Notes under the pieces: generated by a model
Told to the model about the DNA's origin: nothing
Databases searched by the model: none
The model's input: the letters and a program-made list of their open reading frames with translations, nothing else
Assembly: GCA_001687465.1 (NCBI GenBank)
Contig: LVLI01000305.1
Coordinates: forward strand, 155,391 to 219,390
Direction: 5' to 3'
Origin: Halocafeteria seosinensis
Taxonomy: Eukaryota; Sar; Bigyra; Bicosoecida
Length of the DNA stretch: 64,000 nucleotides
Position numbers and translations under genes: made by a program
In this document: in pieces, positions 58,920 through 64,000 of the stretch
Layout of the letters: each line of letters starts with the position of its first letter
Numbering within the stretch: position 1 is the first letter of the stretch

Positions 58920-59406
58920 ACAGCCGAGCAAGCAACAAGTTGCTTCGAGCCTAGGGATGGCCGTGGTGATCAACCCATCTGGAAGTAATGCACGCGCAGC
59001 ATGACGTTTTCACCAATCCGCGAGAAAGAAATAAGGGCTGTGTAGTGGGCAGTGGTCGGTGAATCGGTGTAATATTGGTATAGAGCCAATTAGCAGTGCT
59101 AATTGACTACCGGTAACCTTGAATGCAGGCTAGTGACCCGTCATCTTCTAAGAGCCTCATGAGAACTCGAACGTCCCGACACTTCGAACAGAAGAGACGG
59201 CCAGTTTGAGACGACTCCTTGCATTTCTGACTGGTGTCCAACTTTTGCGCACCGATAGACACCATGCAATTCGGGAAAGCTCTTCGAATGGATGAGAGGA
59301 CATGGTCTGCAGGTGGAACGGGAAGTGCCCCTGAGAAGGATACTCAATGAAGTCAGCAACGCACCTGAACCTAGTCTTCATACTGCATGGTCTGATGTCA
59401 CAGTGG
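58920..59406. repeat. Direct repeat, left copy (at least 487 bp)
   Basis: Matches 63521-64000 with only three base changes and one 7-bp indel (the right copy lacks 7 bp in a GTAGTGG-type motif near 59045). The copies are in the same orientation, 4601 bp apart. The match runs to the end of the window, so the true right end is unknown. It does not start with TG, so it is not a textbook LTR. No protein in it was recognised, although frames of about 70 codons are open. Confidence 0.9.
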
Positions 59407-59550
59407 TAAATGGAAACACCGACGTCAAAAGAGCCAGCGGGGAACAGCACCCGGCAGATGCAGCTGCAGCCGTCAAACAATCAAAATATGCAGTAGTAGT
59501 ATGTATTATTTAAGGCCTACCGGCTAAGTGGAAATGTAGTTGGGGGATCT

Positions 59551-60123
59551 TCACGCCGTCGAAGATCTCCCCAGGGCCCTCCTGCATTGCCTACCGCTGC
59601 GCTCACCAACACTAGGACTCTTTGTGAGTATGAGGTTCTTCACACGTATCCTTTCGGAGCGCCTTGGGCCACGTTCCTCCGGAGTGGGCTGGCTATTCGC
59701 CACCAGGCCTTCTTGTTCTGCGATTGCCTCGTCAGTCTCCCCCGTTCCTGGTGTTGCTGCTTCTGCTCTGCTCCTAAAGTCCTGCATGAGCCTCTCGAAT
59801 CCTACAACCCCAAAGTCCAGCCGTAGATCATCCGCCGCGTGCTAAGTGAAGTCTTCGCTGCTCAGGTTTCCCTCCCACTCTATAAGGCACAAATCGTTCT
59901 CCTCGTCGAAGTGGACAATTCGCGTGGCCTTCCTGTTCCTATACTCCTGCATATATTGCTCGAATCCTTCAACCCCAAAGTCCAGACGTAGGCCCTCGGC
60001 GGACTGCCATGTGAAGTCTACGCTGTTCGGGTGTCCCACCCATTCGACAAGACACTCGTCGTTCTCCTCGTCAACTTCCACGAAGCACTCCCTCAACATT
60101 GGGAGCGGACAATCCCTCCTCAT
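59551..60123 (-). pseudogene. Tandemly duplicated chromodomain, interrupted by TAG
   Basis: Reading on the minus strand, two chromodomain-like units follow each other with a 55-codon period: CFVEVDEENDECLVEWVGHP then TWQSAEGLRLDFG, and IVHFDEENDLCLIEWEGNLS then *HAADDLRLDFG. In the second unit the Trp codon TGG of the first has become TAG (59844-59842). The reading frame then continues to a basic tail. Chromodomains of this kind occur at the C-terminus of retroelement integrases and in RNase H-bearing elements, where they tether to modified histones. The frame is shifted relative to the RNase H just upstream and overlaps it by 53 bp. Confidence 0.7.
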
Positions 60124-60613
60124 TCAATGCAGAGTATTCTGCCGGCTCATCAGGTACTCTGAAGGAGGCGTCTTTGGCCAACTGATCCGCATCTCCGTTC
60201 CCTGCTCGCCTGAAGAATAGCAGCTCCACCGACGATACAAACGGTACGGCCTTAAGGAAGAGTAGATCGGCTCTGGCCCTCTCCATCAGTGGTTTGAGCT
60301 CCTTTTTCCTGCAGCCGATTTCTCCCAACACTTGCTTGGCAGCAGTCTGTGAGTCCGTTTCCAATCGCACCATCGTTGGGACTTGAATGTCCTGCATCGC
60401 CTGATGTGCAAGCTTCAATGCCTTGATCATTCCTTCATATTCGGCCTCCATACTGGTCCGTTTGGCCCCAAGGTATTGTGACCACCTCTGCAGAACCACC
60501 GGCTGTGCCCCTGGTGCACTGACGTGGTAAGACACTGCCCCAGCCCCTGCGTGACCGGGATTACCCCGAGAAGCCCCGTCAGACCTACATAGGATGCCAG
60601 CGAAGTCCGCCAT
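60071..60613 (-). CDS. RNase HI domain of a mobile element
   Basis: 180 residues from ATG 60613. The fold is clear: RSDGASRGNPGHAGAGAVSY holds the first catalytic Asp, SMEAEYEGMIKAL the Glu, RLETDSQTAAKQV the second Asp and RRAGNGDADQLAKDA the final Asp-containing motif. All four acidic active-site residues are present, so the domain could be active. It degrades RNA in RNA:DNA hybrids during reverse transcription. The frame is open upstream to 60781 without similarity. No reverse transcriptase lies on this strand next to it, and it overlaps, in antisense, part of the reverse-transcriptase remnant. It may be a domesticated or orphan RNase H with chromodomains, or a fragment. Confidence 0.8.
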   Translation of the reverse strand: MADFAGILCRSDGASRGNPGHAGAGAVSYHVSAPGAQPVVLQRWSQYLGAKRTSMEAEYEGMIKALKLAHQAMQDIQVPTMVRLETDSQTAAKQVLGEIGCRKKELKPLMERARADLLFLKAVPFVSSVELLFFRRAGNGDADQLAKDASFRVPDEPAEYSALNEEGLSAPNVEGVLRGS

Positions 60614-60729
60614 GCTGTCTCTCACCGCCGGTAAGTAACCCATGCGCAACCAGCGTGCCGGGATCCAGGTACCCTCCTGCAGTGGCCACAACGAGCCCCA
60701 TGCCAGCCGGTTCCAATCTTCCCAGCTGC

Positions 60730-61110
60730 TCCGATTGGGACTCGGTTGGCCCAACATCGTCAGAAGGAGAAGACACCACACATGCGGTCAATGTTGCTAA
60801 CCAGAAAGGTGTTTTCGTTCCGGCTGCCATTGAAGCGTACGGTGGCTTCTCCAAGACATTGTTGGACCTGGTGGATGGCCTGACTGAAGCCGTGGTGCCG
60901 CTAGGTGCCTCTCCTTATGTGAAAGCTTGTGAAAAAACAAAAGCTCATCTCCTCTCTCGGGGTTACGCTGGTCAAGTGCCAGTGCAACATGGTGGACTCC
61001 TTTTACGGATCATTTCACTTCACTACCCGGATAGAGGGCATCCCAATGGTGAGGAGCGCAGAGATTAGGTTCATACGCAGGGCTTCAAACTCGGCTGCGA
61101 CCGGTTGGCT
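60730..61110 (+). pseudogene. C-terminal remnant of a LINE-type reverse transcriptase
   Basis: The frame reads VNVANQKGVFVPAAIEAYGG then FSKTLLDLVDGLTEAV, a pattern common at the C-terminal end of non-LTR reverse-transcriptase polyproteins (phe-val/ile-pro, then ala-ile-glu-x-tyr/phe-gly). Downstream the similarity moves to another frame (RSAEIRFIRRASNSAATGWL), so at least one frameshift is present. No polymerase core remains. The orientation is opposite to the RNase H, which overlaps its left part. Confidence 0.5.
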
Positions 61111-61152
61111 AAGACCGCGTCAAACAAGCCAACTAATGGTTCCTCTTGCTTA

Positions 61153-61350
61153 GACTGGCCGCCTAGAGCTACGCACACGATAGATGATGTTGAGAGGTTT
61201 ATCGACTTCAGGCTCCACGACAAGCGGATCTTCTTCCACTGGAAGGGCTACCCATAGGCAGCTCGGACGTGGGCACCGGTTTCGTGGCTTCAGAAAGACC
61301 TGGGCAGCCGCACCTTCTTCGACCTCGACCAGGAGATGTACTTCAATCTG
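61153..61350 (+). pseudogene. Chromodomain remnant on plus strand, interrupted by TAG
   Basis: The frame reads DDVERFIDFRLHDKRIFFHW then KGYP, a stop, and RTWAPVSWLQKDLG. This follows the chromodomain consensus (V-E-x-I-L, W-K-G-Y, T-W-E-P). It ends DLDQEMYFNLG. It belongs to a different copy than the minus-strand chromodomains. The stop and loss of flanks show decay. Confidence 0.6.
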
Positions 61351-62001
61351 GGCTATGTTGACGATACTGAGGTGGACGGAGCTCCTGGGGAGCCACCTCC
61401 CGCGCAGGTGGTGGCTTGTTATTGGTCACAACTGTTGAGTCTGGACCAACACTTAATCCTGCCTGCGCTGCTGCAACCGGTCCTGGCGTCGGGGTAGGCT
61501 CAGGGTCTTCACCTGCCAGATTGAGCCTTGACGGTACCCCTGACATCGTGGGCGCAGGCATGGCTCCTCCTCCGATGCCTCCTGAGCAAAACCAGTGTTG
61601 TGTGCCCTCACGGAGCATGTCAGCAAGGCTGCAGGAACAGCGGGCCCGTCGCTGCTTAACACGGGCGCATACCGCTCCGGTTAGGATGCGGTCAATTTCC
61701 CGGCCGGCGGGCTATCTGTCCCATTTGTGTGTGTGTGTGTGTACTTTCTTATTGAGAACATTTACAAGGAAGAGTCTTAGGCAATAGCAGATGGACCAGT
61801 TTCTCCGGCTCCCTTGACACAGAGGACGCGCTCATTTCCGGTTCGAGAGGGAACCTGGCTGCGGTCATCTTTACCCTGTCCTCAAATTGCGTGAAGCTGT
61901 GGTCACTGAGAATATGCAACAGTACTGCTAAAGGATAGCAGGATCCACACATCCCTGCAATATGCATACACATATATGGTATATGTGACTCGAGATGGAT
62001 A
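61351..62001. other. Non-coding stretch between element remnants
   Basis: No protein recognised. A (GT)n microsatellite lies at about 61724-61742. Short open frames on both strands carry Pro/Ala-rich sequence. Confidence 0.5.
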
Positions 62002-62651
62002 GTGCGCGTTCCCACAATCCCTTCTGGGGCAATTGCATCCAGAATGGGGGCGGAGGCGGCTATATTGATCGGAGGCAAAACATACTACAGTGCGCTGGGG
62101 TTCCGTCCTGGATTGGATTTTGATACCATAAAACGCCTCAGTGGCGACGAACCCTCACCTCCGTGTATACTGAATCTCATACTTATTGACGAGAAGTCAA
62201 TGCTGGTGATAATTCTTTGGAAAGTTTCGATCGGTTCCTGAAAATCAAGCCGCTACTATATTTGGTGGGGTATCGATCGTAACGAGTGGAAACTGTTGCC
62301 AGCTGGCCCCAGTGGGTTGCCCGACCGTACTTTGTCATAAGTGCTAAGCTCACTCCTTTGGGTGCTCCTGGAGGAATGCCCGCTCTAACATCGGAACAGT
62401 TTGAAATCGTTCGCCCACGGCTCGGGCGGGTGGGAGGATTCTCGGTTGAAGTTCATGCCGGTCGAGCTGCCACTATACATAGGTCAGCGGCGATGCATGG
62501 TCACCAAGAATATCAACCAATTTGCCGGTATAGTGAATGGACTATAGTGGAAGTGGTCGGTTTTGTTTGGCACGATGCTCAGGCGCCACCCGTAACCGAC
62601 TTTCTGACTACCCTTCCAGACATTGGAATCGGTCCTCAGCTCGTTCTGTAG
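62002..62651 (+). pseudogene. Pif1-like helicase remnant (Helitron-type candidate)
   Basis: Helicase motifs appear in order but in different frames: PSGAIAS and AAILIGGKTYYSALGF (motif Ia region), RLSGDEPSPP ... LILIDEKSM (motif II, DEKS form), FGGVSIVTSGNCCQLAPVG (motif III, normally GDF-x-QLPPV), LPLYIGQRRCMVTKNINQ with FAGIVNG (C-terminal region), and VEVVGFVWHDAQAPP in the next frame. Shifts near 62230 and 62540 and a lost Walker A show it is dead. Pif1 domains of this type occur in Helitron transposons and in expanded protist Pif1 families. No Rep/HUH domain was seen in the window. Confidence 0.65.
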
Positions 62652-63129
62652 GGACGCATTGCTCTTTTCGGATACTAATGAGTTTTACGAAAGCGGTGGA
62701 TTTCCTGGATACCCGAGAACGACCAACGTCGCACACGTAAACCTCAGTATGCAGAGATGGGTTGACACGCCAAAATGTCCGAATCAAGTTCTTCTCCTTG
62801 ACATCTTTATCATAGCGTTCATTCACAAACTTTACCGCGTACCGTGGATCGTTGAACAAGGGAGACGTTTGCTTGGAGTCCAATCCATGACCTACTTTGC
62901 CTAGAATCCACATGTCGTCTCCAGGTTTCTGAGCAACAAAATGCACTTCTTCCTGTGCAGGACATACAGTAACCTTCAATCCTCTTGCTTCCAGAAACGC
63001 AGCTACCCGAACAATCGCTTCCTGACCACTCTTCTCTCGACCCGTTATATTCACGTTTTGCAGCCTTACCGAGCCTAGGCCTTTTGTATCCATGATAGGC
63101 CACATAGGGGTTCCCAACGCAGCCGCCAT
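62608..63129 (-). CDS. Unknown protein, 173 residues
   Basis: Open from ATG 63129 to stop, with a clean frame in otherwise decayed surroundings. Begins MAAALGTPMWPIMDTKGLGS and contains IVRVAAFLEARGLKVTVCPA and a DPRYAVKFVNERYDKDVKE stretch. I do not recognise a family. The pattern, with a hydrophobic helix and a short beta strand, suggests a folded enzyme-like core. It partly overlaps the helicase remnant in antisense. It may be a captured host fragment, a small accessory gene or the 3' part of a larger gene. Confidence 0.4.
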   Translation of the reverse strand: MAAALGTPMWPIMDTKGLGSVRLQNVNITGREKSGQEAIVRVAAFLEARGLKVTVCPAQEEVHFVAQKPGDDMWILGKVGHGLDSKQTSPLFNDPRYAVKFVNERYDKDVKEKNLIRTFWRVNPSLHTEVYVCDVGRSRVSRKSTAFVKLISIRKEQCVPTERAEDRFQCLEG

Positions 63130-63520
63130 GTTACGCGATTGTGAGATCTCCAGTCCGTCAAACTACTTGTATCGGGTCGGAACGATGTTGGATGAATTTA
63201 CCTCAGGTCTAATTTCGTTTGCCAGCCAGTGCGAAAAATAGGCCAATCGAGGCTTTTCTTTTCCTTCCCCACCTTTTTCGCAGAGACTTCAAAATCCACA
63301 GTGATAGCATTTTGCTAATGCTAAAGCATGCACACAGAGAACCCTTAGAAATACAAACCGAGTCCTTGGGGTGTGTTAAACACTGTGTTTTTTGCCTTGA
63401 ACTTCCGGAATCCGGACTGGAAGCCTTCAACAAAACAAACATTCTTTAGGAACATTCTTTGAATTTCTTTCCCTCAGCAGGGCCTCAGGATCGATTCGCT
63501 TGAAGCATGCTTCAAGCAGG
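63130..63520. other. Spacer left of the right-hand repeat
   Basis: No gene. The perfect 20-bp palindrome at 63498-63517 abuts the right-hand direct repeat. Confidence 0.5.
63498..63517. repeat. Perfect 20-bp palindrome
   Basis: GCTTGAAGCATGCTTCAAGC reads the same on both strands. It ends three bases before the start of the right-hand direct repeat and is absent from the left-hand one. Confidence 0.9.
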
Positions 63521-64000
63521 ACAGCCGAGCAAGCAACAAGTTGCTTCGAGCCTAGGGATGGCCGTGGTGATCAACCCATCTGGAAGTAGTGCACGCGCAG
63601 CATGACGTTTTCACCAATCCGCGAGAAAGAAATAAGGGCTGTGTAGTGGTCGGTGAGTCGGTGCAATATTGGTATAGAGCCAATTAGCAGTGCTAATTGA
63701 CTACCGGTAACCTTGAATGCAGGCTAGTGACCCGTCATCTTCTAAGAGCCTCATGAGAACTCGAACGTCCCGACACTTCGAACAGAAGAGACGGCCAGTT
63801 TGAGACGACTCCTTGCATTTCTGACTGGTGTCCAACTTTTGCGCACCGATAGACACCATGCAATTCGGGAAAGCTCTTCGAATGGATGAGAGGACATGGT
63901 CTGCAGGTGGAACGGGAAGTGCCCCTGAGAAGGATACTCAATGAAGTCAGCAACGCACCTGAACCTAGTCTTCATACTGCATGGTCTGATGTCACAGTGG
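63521..64000. repeat. Direct repeat, right copy (cut by window end)
   Basis: Same sequence as 58920-59406 in the same orientation, about 99 percent identical apart from one 7-bp gap. It reaches base 64000, so the copy is incomplete here. Confidence 0.9.

Noticed and set aside
58920-59406. Calling the direct repeats classical LTRs
   Set aside because: Ends are not TG...CA, no target-site duplication or primer-binding site was seen, and the right copy is cut by the window, so only the neutral term repeat is justified.

Overview
The window is nuclear DNA from a compact eukaryotic genome. Coding regions carry GT-AG introns, mostly about 55-85 nt, and the gene content is eukaryotic throughout: Sec61 alpha, eS10, a crooked-neck splicing factor, an SWR1/SRCAP-type remodeller, an ASH2-like protein, a lamin and SURF6. 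Genes lie on both strands and are tightly packed. Stop codons can be under 20 bp apart, and one divergent pair has 42 bp between its start codons. The organism looks like a free-living or parasitic protist or alga. The lamin and the IQ/WW/zinc-finger proteins would fit a stramenopile-like lineage, but the sequence alone does not settle this. Exon joins below come from reading splice consensus together with frame continuity; they are not based on transcripts.

Layout. 1-6.0 kb: the end of a coiled-coil gene, an organellar-type methionine aminopeptidase, a transposon-like remnant, a membrane RING-H2 protein and a five-exon ankyrin gene. 6.7-18.8 kb: a NEK-like kinase with a C-terminal CaaX box, then an 8-kb intronless SWR1/SRCAP-type ATPase fused to WW, F-box-like and beta-helix domains. 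18.9-28.5 kb: long-chain acyl-CoA synthetase, UDP-glucose 4-epimerase, a WDR83-like WD40 protein divergent from a polyQ protein, and a lamin with LTD and CaaX. 29.8-46.1 kb: ASH2-like SPRY protein, eS10, a large IQ/WW/zinc-finger protein, polyprenol reductase, Sec61 alpha, crooked neck and an LRR/coiled-coil protein. 47.0-58.3 kb: a Cys/Met-metabolism PLP enzyme, a mitochondrial RCC1-like protein, an unknown Ser-rich protein, SURF6 and a 20-exon gene whose architecture matches the IQ/WW/zinc-finger gene at 33 kb.

58.9-64.0 kb is a transposable-element graveyard. Two nearly identical direct repeats of at least 480 bp lie 4.6 kb apart. Between them are decayed pieces of several elements: an RNase H with a tandem chromodomain on the minus strand, and a reverse-transcriptase C-terminus, another chromodomain and a Pif1-like helicase on the plus strand.

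The genes do not form a pathway. Themes that recur are nuclear architecture and chromatin (lamin, SWR1 fusion, ASH2-like), RNA and ribosome biogenesis (crooked neck, SURF6, eS10), and ER functions (Sec61, polyprenol reductase). The strongest candidates for something new are the SWR1-WW-F-box-beta-helix fusion, the CaaX lamin, the prenylation-motif NEK kinase, the paired IQ/WW/zinc-finger genes with 3 versus 20 exons, and the duplicated chromodomain element.
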